Both the position numbers and the translations under genes were made by a program. Below, in pieces: positions 13,848 to 22,800 of a stretch of DNA of 34,885 nucleotides. The notes beneath the pieces are model-generated. The model had not been told where the DNA came from, made no database searches, and saw nothing but the letters and a program-made list of their open reading frames with translations. The stretch comes from Clostridia bacterium. Lineage in GTDB: Bacteria; Bacillota; Clostridia; Christensenellales; CAG-1252. Position 1 is the first letter of the stretch; each line of letters begins with the position of its first letter. The stretch spans positions 1-34,885 of the forward strand of contig JAIKVL010000001.1 of the NCBI GenBank assembly GCA_024685775.1, in the 5' to 3' direction.

Positions 13848-13853
13848 AGTAGT

Positions 13854-13882
13854 ATATTACCACGTTCCGCGAATTAAAACAA
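13854..13882 (-). promoter_or_regulatory. Promoter of rqcP, predicted leaderless
   Basis: On the minus strand, TTGTTT (13877-13882), a 17-base spacer and TAATAT (13854-13859). Transcription would begin at the first base of the ATG at 13847. Confidence 0.65.
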
Positions 13883-14087
13883 CGGGTCGGCGGGATTTTC
13901 GAAAAGCCGCGGCGCGTATGATCGGCTCTGCGCGAGAGAAAAATGCGAAAAAACCGAGAATCTTTGCCACCGAAGATCGCGCTCCGATCGGCTTGAAGCC
14001 CGCCGGGATTCAATCCGTTTTCGAGCTTTCCGCGCGTTTTCAGCCGATTTTTCCTATTTTTCCCCGCAAAAAATTTTCGGGCGACTC
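13883..14087. other. Divergent intergenic stretch, no gene seen
   Basis: Between rqcP and the giant gene I see no protein gene and no TTATCCACA-type DnaA box. It is the point where gene orientation switches to outward on both sides. Confidence 0.5.
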
Positions 14088-14131
14088 TTGCTTTCCTGCG
14101 CGCGCGTATTGTATAATATATATTGTATAAT
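14088..14131 (+). promoter_or_regulatory. Promoter region of the giant gene and dnaA
   Basis: TTGCTT (14088-14093), an 18-base spacer containing 12 alternating bases (14097-14108) and TATAAT (14112-14117). An 11-base direct repeat tattgtataat (14107-14117 and 14121-14131) gives a second TATAAT at 14126-14131. It is the only strong promoter seen upstream of the giant gene and may also drive dnaA. Confidence 0.75.
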
Positions 14132-14204
14132 CATATAACTACCTTAAATCAATAATCAAATTCTCGCAAGCGGCTCCGCGTCGCGCGCGAAAAGAGAGGT
14201 TTCT

Positions 14205-17200
14205 ATGTCGAGAGAAGGCGAAGGCGGCAGACTGAAAAAAAGCAATTGTTGTCTGACTTGTTCCATCATTTCCTTTATCCTTTTGATCGTTTTCATCGCC
14301 GCGCTTCTGATCGGCGGCAATATTCTTTTCAAACAATACGTCAGCCCGAAGATCGGGGGCGTCGGATTATTCGATTCGATGTCGCTCGCGAGAAAGATTC
14401 TTTCCGGAAAAGAGACGAAGGCGTCCTATAACGAAGAGGATCTGGACGATTTCTATTCCGAGCTTTCCTCCTCTTTGTTTATGTCGGACAAATCGGAAGA
14501 GGAGCTCGAATACTCCCTTTTGTCGGACGATGCGAAAGCCTCTTTGGACGTAACTTCCGCCGCGGAAAGCGAAGAACCCGGAGCGGGTGAAGTCGGATCT
14601 TCCGAAACCTCCGCGCCTTCTTACGATAACGACGCGGCGTACGCGGCGTTTCTGCTTCTCTCGAAAAACGCGCGTTACGATCTTTTGACGGACGATATGA
14701 AAGAGCTTTGCTCTTTGGAAGAGTTCGGGCGGCTCGCTTCTTCGGAAAGCGAATCCGTTCGCAAGCGTCTCGGTCTCAAACTGTACCGCTTATCCATCAA
14801 CGGGCTTCTCGGAAACGAGAGCTTTTCTCCGAGCGATTTCTCCTCGGACAAACTGACGAATCAAGCCTTCGATTCGATCGATTTTAACTTCGAGACCCTC
14901 GCGGATTACGATATCAGCGATCCTTCCGCTCCGGAAAACACGAAATTTACGACGTTCTCCGTGGAAGGGAAGCAGGTCTCCGCTTTTATCAACGACATTT
15001 TGAATTTCTTCCTCTCGGCGGACGTTTCGTCTTTCGGTTCGGAGTACGCATCGCTCGTCCCCTCGGGAAAAAATCTCTCCGATTATATCAAGATCGCGAA
15101 CGTAACGATCAAGAATTCTCCGATCCTCGTCTCGGGAACGGAAGCTCTGTATAATCAAAAAGACACCGAACTCGGCATTACGATCTCTCTTCGCCTGCGC
15201 GATCTCATCCAAGAGATGATGAACGGGGAAGAAGTCCGCCAAAAGTTGGATTCCGCGCCTTCGTTCACCGTCAGCGCGATCCCGAAGATCATCCCGAAAT
15301 ATCTTTCGGTGTCCGCTTTCGTCTACCCCCTTGCGGAAGACGAGGACAAGCGCGAAATTCGCATTAAAGTCAATAAAATGTCCGATAAAGACGCAAAGAA
15401 TCTCTCTTTGATCGTAAACGGACTTCGCGAGAACAATTCTTCCGAACCCATCGAAAAGAGTTTCTTCCGCGATTTGAACGACAAAGTCGTAAACACCTTC
15501 AAAAAGATCAACGATAAAGTCAAGATCAATTTCGTCCCGTCCGTGGATAAAGACGGAAAACCCTTGAAAGATTCTTCGGGTAAGACCTACTCCGAGCTTC
15601 AAATCATGACGATCGAGACGTTGATCTCTCTTCTCAATAAATCGGAGTCTTCTCTTTCGGCGCACGATATCTTCACCGTTTTGAAATGCTTGTACGTCAC
15701 GGAGAGCAAACCCTCGGCGCTCTCGCTCGGCGAGGCGATGACTTCCTTTAAATCCGAAGTCGCGTCGAAATACGGCGTCGATCTCGCGTTCTTAAACGAA
15801 AACAACCTTCTTTCTCCCGACGCGTTGGACGGCTTTATCGAGCATATCCACCTTTCGGACGGGATCGTCGATTTTACGAAATCGAACGAGCAAATGCAAG
15901 TCGAGCTTCCCGCGGAAACGCTCGCCGCGCTCTTAATGGAGCTTCTCTCGGAAACGGGTGACGAAAGCGTCGCCGCGGCGGAAGAAGAGCCTTCCGCAAA
16001 GAATATTCTGAAAGGGCTGGATCCCGACGTCTGCTCGGTCGTCGTGGAATCGGGCGGCGAATCGGGCGGAAAGAAGATCTATTCCATCGAGCTTTTGATC
16101 TCCCTCGGTCTGTCCGATCTTCTTTCGGGCTATATGCCGACCGACGAGCAGGCTTCGAAACTCGTCAAAAAGATCCTGCCGAAGGGCAAAACCTATTTCG
16201 GGGTCAAACTCTTCGTGTCGGAAGAGACCGTGGAAGGAAAGCTCGTCCATAAAGCGGGCAAGAATATCTCTTCGGGCGATGCCTACGCGACGATGTTCCG
16301 CATCAACGATTTCACCTACGCGGAGACGGCGAACGTCATTCAGACGATCAACACGTTTATGAAGTCGATGGGCAGCGAATCCGGCTTCGATATTTCTTCC
16401 GTGACCGGATCGATCGAGGACGCCGTCACCGATCTCTTCAACAAACTCCAAGAGAGAGATTATAAGATCTCCGTTCGCTTGTTCGGAAAGAATTCTTCGA
16501 GCAAGGGAGGTCTTATGCTCCCGAGCATCTACGAACTCGTCGAGAGTTTAGTCGCGCCGCGCCTCGAAGGCGAAGAAACGTTCACGAGCGCGGACGCACA
16601 GCAGATCCTTGCCCTCGTCTACGATTCGAACGCGAATAAATCCGTTACCTTCTCTCCCTCGCAAGCGGACGATCTTTTGGACGACGTAAACGATAAATTC
16701 TATATTTCTCACGACAGCGCGCTCGCCGCGTCCGACCTCTTCGGCGAAGGCACGGCAAACCTTTCGGATAAGATCAACGCGAATTCCATCTACTTCAAAT
16801 CTTCCGAGGAAGAGCAGAACAAGTGGGGCGCGGGATATATCAAAACCGCGCTGTTCGACGACACGAGATCGATCGACGATCTTCGTATCGGCTTAACGGG
16901 CGGCGAGATCGCGGCTTTGATCGACAAACTGCATTTGATGCCGACCGATCTTTCTTCCTCGTTCGGAGAAGTAACGATCCTCGGCGCGAATTTCAAGACG
17001 GAAAATCGGAAGACCTGCTTATCGTTCGACGTCCTTTGCACGTTCGTGAAAAACGCTTCTTCTTCGGAAAGCGTCAATCTTTCCGTTCTTTTCCCGCAAG
17101 ATATCAAAGTTTCCTTCGAAATTTTAATGTTCGCCGATTCGTATTCCGAAGAGGCGCCGCGTTTCTCCTCGAAACTCTTGATAAACGATTCCGACGTCGA

Positions 17201-19922
17201 AAAAGTCTTTACCCTTTTGAAGGCGTTCGGCGGCGGAAACCTTTCCGCGACCGCTTTGTCGGATAAGATCAAGACCGCGCTTTCGCCCGTCTTCACTTCG
17301 CTCGAAGAAAAGATCCCCGTTTATTATTCGAACGCGGGCTTCGCTTACACGACGACGATTTCCGGAAAGACGGAAAACTGCATTTATCTCGCCGACGTCT
17401 TTACCGCTCTTATCGGATTAACGAATATCAAAGATACGATCGACGAATCGACGGGCGCGGAAATTCCCGAAGAAAACCGCACGCAGGCGGACGCCGCGCT
17501 GTTCCGCGCGAAATTGATGGAATTCGGCAGAATGCCTTCCTATAACCTCGAAGGAGAAAGTTCTTCTTGGTCCGTGGACGTCTCGGGGATCACGGATTTC
17601 TTTACCGACGACGATCTGAATTCGTTCCTCGCTTCGTTAAAGAGTAATTATTATTTAAACTCGGATCTGACCGCGGAAAACATTATGGGCGATCACGCGT
17701 CCTTCGACGTAAACGCTTCGTCCGTCTCCTTCCCCTCGATGTATGCGGACGAACGCCCCGTTTCGGAGCTTTCCGTTCCCTTAACGGGAAATGCGCTCGG
17801 CGCGCTCGTAAAGCAGACGCTCGGAGTCATTGAAATGGGCGAAGACGGTCTCGCGACGCTCGTCCAAAGCGCGGTCCGTCTCGACACGAACGAAACGGTT
17901 GAAAAGACGGACGACAAATTCCTTCTCGACCTCGCGTTCCTCGTCCGTTTGACGGGTACTTCGAACATTTTGCCGACGCATATCTTCGTAAAAGCGGAGA
18001 TCGATCTCTCTTACGACTTCGTAAACGATTGTTTCCCCGCCGATCTTTCCTGCACGGCGAAGATCACGATCAATAACCTGACCGATTATCAAACCAAGAA
18101 TATGTTCGGTTATATCTCCGTCCTCGGCGGTTCGATCTCTATGAATACCATATCGGATAACGTCGCGCAAAGTCTGGAAGACGGCATCAAAAAGATGCTG
18201 AATCTCTATCCGGACGGAACGGTCACCGTTTCCGAAGACGCGATCGTCCTTCCGGACGTCTTTACTTTCCTGATCAATCTGACGAATATGTCGAACGCAA
18301 GCGCCGACTCGCTCGCGAGCCGTTTGCGCGGTTTCGGCTATCAGATGAATGCGAACGGCGACCCCGAAAACGAAGCCGATTATTCTTGGGTACAAGGGCT
18401 TAAACTCTTCCTTTCGACGGACGATATGTACGTCTACACGAATATGCAACGCGCGTACTTTATGAAAGAAAAGCCCGATATGGAAAGCATTTACGGCGGC
18501 GTCGGTAATTATTTCACGACGATCGACGACACGAATTTCAATCTTACGGGCGCAGACGGGCTCTATCATTACGACGGCGCGATCAAGACTTTGAAGATTT
18601 CGGATAAAGCGCTCGGCGTCATGATCAAGAGCAAGCAAAGCTTCGCCGCCGCCGTATCGAGCGGCGTAACGGCAAGCCTCGAAAGCGTCCGCATCTTCCT
18701 TGATGGGGGCGATCTCCGCCTCGAAAGCGGCATTAAAGTAACGCTCGGAAACGATCCGGCGTACGCGATGCTTCCGAAGTACTTCTTCGTAAAAGCGTTG
18801 ACGCAGGAAGATCCGAGCACTTTGAACGGATATTCGACCGCAATCTCCGTCAATAATCTCTCTCGCGCGGAGACCGTCGCGTTCTTTACGAACTTCGCTT
18901 CGCTCTCCACCGTCGGCGTCAATAACACCGCGTTCAATATCACGAACCTCGAACGCGAGATCAATAAAGCGGTAGGCGCGGGGTTGAACTCCTTTACTTC
19001 GTCCGTTACCGTGACCTACGGGACTTTTACCGCCGCCGACATCAGCGGAGAATATAACGCGACGAATTATCCGGGAGACCAAATCTCCGTTCACGAGGAC
19101 GACGGCTACGCTCAAATCCCGTCCGTTTACGCCTTCTTGATCGATCTTTTGTATACCTCCAATAAACCCGCGGAAGCGGAAATGCAGCATATGCTGAATA
19201 AACTCTATGAAGAAGAATCGTCTTTGGAGAACGAGCTCGTTACGAACCCCGCAGACAACCATGGCTTTAATGGAATCGGATACAGAGGCGATAACGGTTT
19301 ATTCGATCGGGTAGCCGTCTATTCCGATAATTTCCTCGCGGATAAATTCAATACCGAACTTTCGGGTTCCTCGATCAACGACGATCCCATTATTCCGAAC
19401 GACGAAATCACGATCAGTTCGATCCGTCAAGCGATCATCATTCGCGCGGGCGATACCGCCGTTCAGGACGTTTGGAGAGATAAATTCTACGCGCAAGGCA
19501 GCGATTTCAACGCGACGCATAACTATATGATTGCGACCGTCGTCGCGGATCTTTCTAATTATTCTTCGGGATCTTCGACTTCGCTCGTTCCGAGTTCTTT
19601 GTGGTTCACCGTCTTGATCGATCTGACCGATCGGACGCAAAGCCGCGGACTCCTCTATGATATGAACGAAACGGATATGGATATTTTCGAACATATTCTT
19701 TCCTCGAACAATGCAAGATTCGATATTGACGTTCTTTCGATCGAACTTGCGGATCTGATCATCGGAAAGATCAACGCGCTCGCGGGTCTCGGAACGGTGA
19801 TTACTTATTATTCGGCGACGGATACCTACTACTATGCGGACACCACTCCGTTTAACGATAATAAGAGAGATCTTTCGAATGAAATGACCGGAAACGGATA
19901 TATCGTCGTTTCTGCCAATTAA
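14205..19922 (+). CDS. Giant membrane-anchored repeat protein of unknown function
   Basis: The product has 1905 residues. Residues 18-42 form one membrane helix after a short basic, Cys-containing tail (KKSNCCLTCS), so the bulk is probably outside the cell. Six weakly alike modules of 270-330 residues begin near residues 250, 566, 895, 1191, 1461 and 1735. Each opens with a segment like LTGNALGALVKQ or VELPAETLAALL, then a strand pair, then LPKYFFVKA-like and INNL-like segments, and closes with a PDVFTFLINLT-like helix. The modules recall YpmS/lipid-transfer-like beta folds, but I do not recognise a family. The stop lies 21 bases before dnaA, with no terminator between. Composition and codon use match the neighbours, so it seems native. 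Confidence 0.9.
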   Translation: MSREGEGGRLKKSNCCLTCSIISFILLIVFIAALLIGGNILFKQYVSPKIGGVGLFDSMSLARKILSGKETKASYNEEDLDDFYSELSSSLFMSDKSEEELEYSLLSDDAKASLDVTSAAESEEPGAGEVGSSETSAPSYDNDAAYAAFLLLSKNARYDLLTDDMKELCSLEEFGRLASSESESVRKRLGLKLYRLSINGLLGNESFSPSDFSSDKLTNQAFDSIDFNFETLADYDISDPSAPENTKFTTFSVEGKQVSAFINDILNFFLSADVSSFGSEYASLVPSGKNLSDYIKIANVTIKNSPILVSGTEALYNQKDTELGITISLRLRDLIQEMMNGEEVRQKLDSAPSFTVSAIPKIIPKYLSVSAFVYPLAEDEDKREIRIKVNKMSDKDAKNLSLIVNGLRENNSSEPIEKSFFRDLNDKVVNTFKKINDKVKINFVPSVDKDGKPLKDSSGKTYSELQIMTIETLISLLNKSESSLSAHDIFTVLKCLYVTESKPSALSLGEAMTSFKSEVASKYGVDLAFLNENNLLSPDALDGFIEHIHLSDGIVDFTKSNEQMQVELPAETLAALLMELLSETGDESVAAAEEEPSAKNILKGLDPDVCSVVVESGGESGGKKIYSIELLISLGLSDLLSGYMPTDEQASKLVKKILPKGKTYFGVKLFVSEETVEGKLVHKAGKNISSGDAYATMFRINDFTYAETANVIQTINTFMKSMGSESGFDISSVTGSIEDAVTDLFNKLQERDYKISVRLFGKNSSSKGGLMLPSIYELVESLVAPRLEGEETFTSADAQQILALVYDSNANKSVTFSPSQADDLLDDVNDKFYISHDSALAASDLFGEGTANLSDKINANSIYFKSSEEEQNKWGAGYIKTALFDDTRSIDDLRIGLTGGEIAALIDKLHLMPTDLSSSFGEVTILGANFKTENRKTCLSFDVLCTFVKNASSSESVNLSVLFPQDIKVSFEILMFADSYSEEAPRFSSKLLINDSDVEKVFTLLKAFGGGNLSATALSDKIKTALSPVFTSLEEKIPVYYSNAGFAYTTTISGKTENCIYLADVFTALIGLTNIKDTIDESTGAEIPEENRTQADAALFRAKLMEFGRMPSYNLEGESSSWSVDVSGITDFFTDDDLNSFLASLKSNYYLNSDLTAENIMGDHASFDVNASSVSFPSMYADERPVSELSVPLTGNALGALVKQTLGVIEMGEDGLATLVQSAVRLDTNETVEKTDDKFLLDLAFLVRLTGTSNILPTHIFVKAEIDLSYDFVNDCFPADLSCTAKITINNLTDYQTKNMFGYISVLGGSISMNTISDNVAQSLEDGIKKMLNLYPDGTVTVSEDAIVLPDVFTFLINLTNMSNASADSLASRLRGFGYQMNANGDPENEADYSWVQGLKLFLSTDDMYVYTNMQRAYFMKEKPDMESIYGGVGNYFTTIDDTNFNLTGADGLYHYDGAIKTLKISDKALGVMIKSKQSFAAAVSSGVTASLESVRIFLDGGDLRLESGIKVTLGNDPAYAMLPKYFFVKALTQEDPSTLNGYSTAISVNNLSRAETVAFFTNFASLSTVGVNNTAFNITNLEREINKAVGAGLNSFTSSVTVTYGTFTAADISGEYNATNYPGDQISVHEDDGYAQIPSVYAFLIDLLYTSNKPAEAEMQHMLNKLYEEESSLENELVTNPADNHGFNGIGYRGDNGLFDRVAVYSDNFLADKFNTELSGSSINDDPIIPNDEITISSIRQAIIIRAGDTAVQDVWRDKFYAQGSDFNATHNYMIATVVADLSNYSSGSSTSLVPSSLWFTVLIDLTDRTQSRGLLYDMNETDMDIFEHILSSNNARFDIDVLSIELADLIIGKINALAGLGTVITYYSATDTYYYADTTPFNDNKRDLSNEMTGNGYIVVSAN

Positions 19923-19943
19923 ATAAAAGGACTGTGACCGACT

Positions 19944-21299
19944 ATGAATAACTGTGAAAAAATTTGGTCCGACATATCGGATAAACTATCGGGACTCGTT
20001 TCCCTCGCTTGCTACGAGATCTATTTCAGCAAGCTTAAACCCATAACGATCAAAGACGACGTCTTGATCCTTTCCACGCCTTTAACTTCGGTTAAAAACG
20101 GAATTGCCAAGAATTTTACCGAACCACTCAATATGGCGATCCGCGTTAGTTTGGCGCAGATCGAAGGCGCGAAAATCATTCTCGACAGCGAAGTTTCTTC
20201 CTATATCGATCAAGAAAATCAAAAAGAGGAGAAAGAAGAATTCAAACCTTCGATCAAACAGATCGTCTTTCAAAAGAATTACACGTTCGACAGCTTCGTC
20301 ATCGGCGACAGCAATAAGTACGCCGCGGCGGCTGCGAGAGCGGTCGCGGAAGCGCCGGGAACCAACTTAAACCCTCTCTTTATTTACGGAATGCCGGGGC
20401 TCGGAAAGACACATATTCTGCACGCGATCGGAAACGAGATCCTTCGCAATAATCCGAATCTGAAAGTCTATTACACGACGGCGGAAAACTTTACGAACGA
20501 CCTGATTTACAGCATCCGAAACAGCAACAACACCGAATTGACCCGCCAATTCCGCGAGAAATACAGAAATTTGGACGTTTTGATGATCGACGACGTCCAG
20601 TTTTTGGCGGGAAAGACGAGTTCACAGGAGAGTTTGTTTCACGTCTTCAACGATCTTTACACGGCGGAAAAACAAATCATTTTGTCTTCCGATCGCCCGA
20701 TCAAAGAACTCAATTATCTGGAAGACAGGCTTACCAGCCGCTTCGCGAGCGGCGTCGTAGCCGATATTCAACCGCCTTCGTTCGAGACGAGAGTCGCGAT
20801 CCTTCAAAAGAAAGCGTATCATTATAAAATAGACGTAACGCCGGAAGTCATCAATTATCTTGCGGAAAAGGAAAAATACAACGTCCGTTTGCTCGAAGGT
20901 ATGTTAAAGACCGTCGGCTATTTCGCATCGTTGAATAATCGCTCGGCAAACAGCGTCGAATTCGTAAAAGAAGCCTTGCGCGACAGCTCCAATAACCAAG
21001 AATCGGACGTTACGATCCAAAAAATCGTCGACGTTACCTGCGACTATTTCGGAGTCAAGACGCAAGACGTTTGCGGAAAAAAGAAGACGAAAGAACTCGT
21101 CGAACCGAGACAACTCGCAATGTATCTGATCACCGTCATTCTTCCCGAAATCCCGCTCGCTTCGATCGGTCAGTTCTTCGGCGGAAGAGATCACACGACC
21201 GTCATTCACGCGAGAGATAAAATGCAAGCGCAGATCACGGAAAACGAAGGTTTCAAGAAAAAAGCGGAAGACATTAAGAACTTGATCTACAATAAGTAA
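19944..21299 (+). CDS. dnaA: Chromosomal replication initiator DnaA
   Basis: The product has 451 residues. Domain I occupies about residues 1-80, with a lysine/glutamate-rich linker at 90-105. The AAA+ domain has Walker A GMPGLGKT (149-156), Walker B DVLMIDDVQF and sensor region SSDRPIKEL. Domain IV carries the DnaA signature GGRDHTTVIHARDKM (about 413-427), which contacts DnaA boxes. All critical residues are intact. The ribosome binding site aaaagga lies about 12 bases from the ATG. It is unusual in following a giant membrane protein gene by 21 bases rather than having its own long promoter region. Confidence 0.99.
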   Translation: MNNCEKIWSDISDKLSGLVSLACYEIYFSKLKPITIKDDVLILSTPLTSVKNGIAKNFTEPLNMAIRVSLAQIEGAKIILDSEVSSYIDQENQKEEKEEFKPSIKQIVFQKNYTFDSFVIGDSNKYAAAAARAVAEAPGTNLNPLFIYGMPGLGKTHILHAIGNEILRNNPNLKVYYTTAENFTNDLIYSIRNSNNTELTRQFREKYRNLDVLMIDDVQFLAGKTSSQESLFHVFNDLYTAEKQIILSSDRPIKELNYLEDRLTSRFASGVVADIQPPSFETRVAILQKKAYHYKIDVTPEVINYLAEKEKYNVRLLEGMLKTVGYFASLNNRSANSVEFVKEALRDSSNNQESDVTIQKIVDVTCDYFGVKTQDVCGKKKTKELVEPRQLAMYLITVILPEIPLASIGQFFGGRDHTTVIHARDKMQAQITENEGFKKKAEDIKNLIYNK

Positions 21300-21332
21300 A
21301 TACTTTCGAAAGAAACCTTTACCATTGAAATT

Positions 21333-21362
21333 CGAAAGAAAAAATCAAAATTTTTTCTTTCG
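21333..21362 (+). terminator. Perfect 13-bp inverted repeat after dnaA
   Basis: cgaaagaaaaaat and its exact complement flank a caaa loop, 33 bases past the dnaA stop. No clean T-run follows the stem, so it may be a partial terminator or attenuator before dnaN. Confidence 0.5.
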
Positions 21363-21569
21363 TCTATCCTCGGTTTTGATCGGTACGATCGTTCTCTCGA
21401 AGAAATAAAACTTTTTTATTCGATAGAAATTTCGATCCTACCTTCATAGAAAAAAAACTCCGTTTTTATCAAAGATCGAAGTCGATGTTGACAACGTGAA
21501 GAAAGTAACAGTCATTCACTTTGATTCTACATAAAATCAACAGAGTTTTGAACAGCAAATAATAATATA

Positions 21570-21598
21570 TTTACTTTTAAGTAGGTCTATGATATACT
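21570..21598 (+). promoter_or_regulatory. Promoter of dnaN
   Basis: TTTACT (21570-21575), a 17-base spacer and TATACT (21593-21598) lie about 95 bases before dnaN. The rest of the 393-base dnaA-dnaN gap holds no gene. Confidence 0.6.
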
Positions 21599-21620
21599 AT
21601 ATATTGTGGTGTTAAGGGTG

Positions 21621-21669
21621 TTTTCCACTTTTACACACCCGTTATTATTAGAAGTTATTGTTATCTACA
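21621..21669 (+). promoter_or_regulatory. Degenerate DnaA boxes upstream of dnaN
   Basis: TTTTCCACT (21621-21629), TTTTACACA (21629-21637) and TTATCTACA (21661-21669) each differ by one or two bases from TTATCCACA. The first two lie within the arms and loop of a gggtgt/acaccc hairpin. They could be part of the origin or control dnaN. Confidence 0.5.
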
Positions 21670-21692
21670 AAAAAAGATAAAAAGGAGCAAAA

Positions 21693-22799
21693 ATGAAAAT
21701 CAACGTTGATTCCCTTTCTTTATCCGAAGCGGTAAATAAAGTCATCAAAGCAATATCGATCAAGAAGAACAATCCCGTCTTGGAATGCATCAAACTTTCG
21801 GCGCATGACAACAGTCTCGTTTTGACTGCGACCGATATGGAGCTTTCGATCGAAAAGAAGATCGTGGCGGACGTTATTATCGACGGCGACATTCTCGTCC
21901 CCGGTAAGTTTTTCTCCGAATTCATTCGCACGTTGAACGAAGAGAGTTTGTCTCTTGAATGCTCCGACGGGGTAAACCTCGAAATCAAGTACGGCGAAAG
22001 TTACGGCTACATCAAATGCCTGAACGTCGAAGATTATCCGAACGTAGGCGAGGTTATGAATCGCTATTTCATTACCCTTAATAATAAGGATATGAAGAGT
22101 TTGATCGCGAAGACGGTTTTCTGCGCTTCGACGGAAGATAACAGGCAAGTCCTCAAAGGATGCCTGATGGAAGTAAACGACGATAAAGTGACGATGGTTG
22201 CTTTGGACGGCTATCGCCTTGCTCTTTGCAATAAGACGATCAAAGCCAGCAGCGACGAAAAGTTCAGCTGCATCATTCCCGCGCGTTCGCTTCTCGAAAT
22301 CAGTAAGATGATCTTAAACGACGAGGACGATATCACGTTGAAGATGGACGGAGAAAAGCTTCGCGTGGAGATCGAAAACACCGTCTTGATCACTCGCTTG
22401 ATCAAAGGAGACTTTATTAATTACAAAAACATTATCAATAAAGACTTTTCCGCGATCGTGACGCTTTCCAAGAGTCAATTCAGCGAATATATCGACAGAG
22501 CTTCTTTGATCTCCCGTATCAGCAAAAACAATCTCGTTAAGATCGAAGTCAAAGAAAACTATATCAAGGTCGAAAGTAATTCCGAAATGGGTAATTTGAA
22601 CGAATCCTTGCCCGCGCGCGTCGAAGGAAAGGATAACGTTATTTGTTTTAACGGAAAGTATCTCCAAGATTTCCTCGCCGTTATAGACGACGAATTTATC
22701 AAAATGAATATCAAAGCGTCGAGCGCGCCCTGCGTCTTCACCCAAGTGGATAAAGACGATTATTTATTCCTCGTTCTCCCGATGCGCGTCGTGGGATAA
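21693..22799 (+). CDS. dnaN: DNA polymerase III beta sliding clamp
   Basis: The product has 368 residues of three similar clamp subdomains. It starts MKINVDSLSLSEAVNKVIKA and continues with ILVPGKFFSEFIR, MVALDGYRLALC and the terminal LFLVLPMRVVG, which resembles the conserved clamp ending. It encircles DNA as a dimer and tethers polymerase. An aaaggag ribosome binding site lies 6 bases upstream. recF begins one base after its stop. The S4-type yaaA gene that sits between dnaN and recF in Bacillus is absent. Confidence 0.98.
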   Translation: MKINVDSLSLSEAVNKVIKAISIKKNNPVLECIKLSAHDNSLVLTATDMELSIEKKIVADVIIDGDILVPGKFFSEFIRTLNEESLSLECSDGVNLEIKYGESYGYIKCLNVEDYPNVGEVMNRYFITLNNKDMKSLIAKTVFCASTEDNRQVLKGCLMEVNDDKVTMVALDGYRLALCNKTIKASSDEKFSCIIPARSLLEISKMILNDEDDITLKMDGEKLRVEIENTVLITRLIKGDFINYKNIINKDFSAIVTLSKSQFSEYIDRASLISRISKNNLVKIEVKENYIKVESNSEMGNLNESLPARVEGKDNVICFNGKYLQDFLAVIDDEFIKMNIKASSAPCVFTQVDKDDYLFLVLPMRVVG

Positions 22800-22800
22800 A

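Noticed and set aside
17781..19262. 493-codon antisense frame inside the giant gene
   Set aside because: Its Arg/Ile/Asp-rich composition reflects the third-position bias of the sense gene; no motif or start signal.
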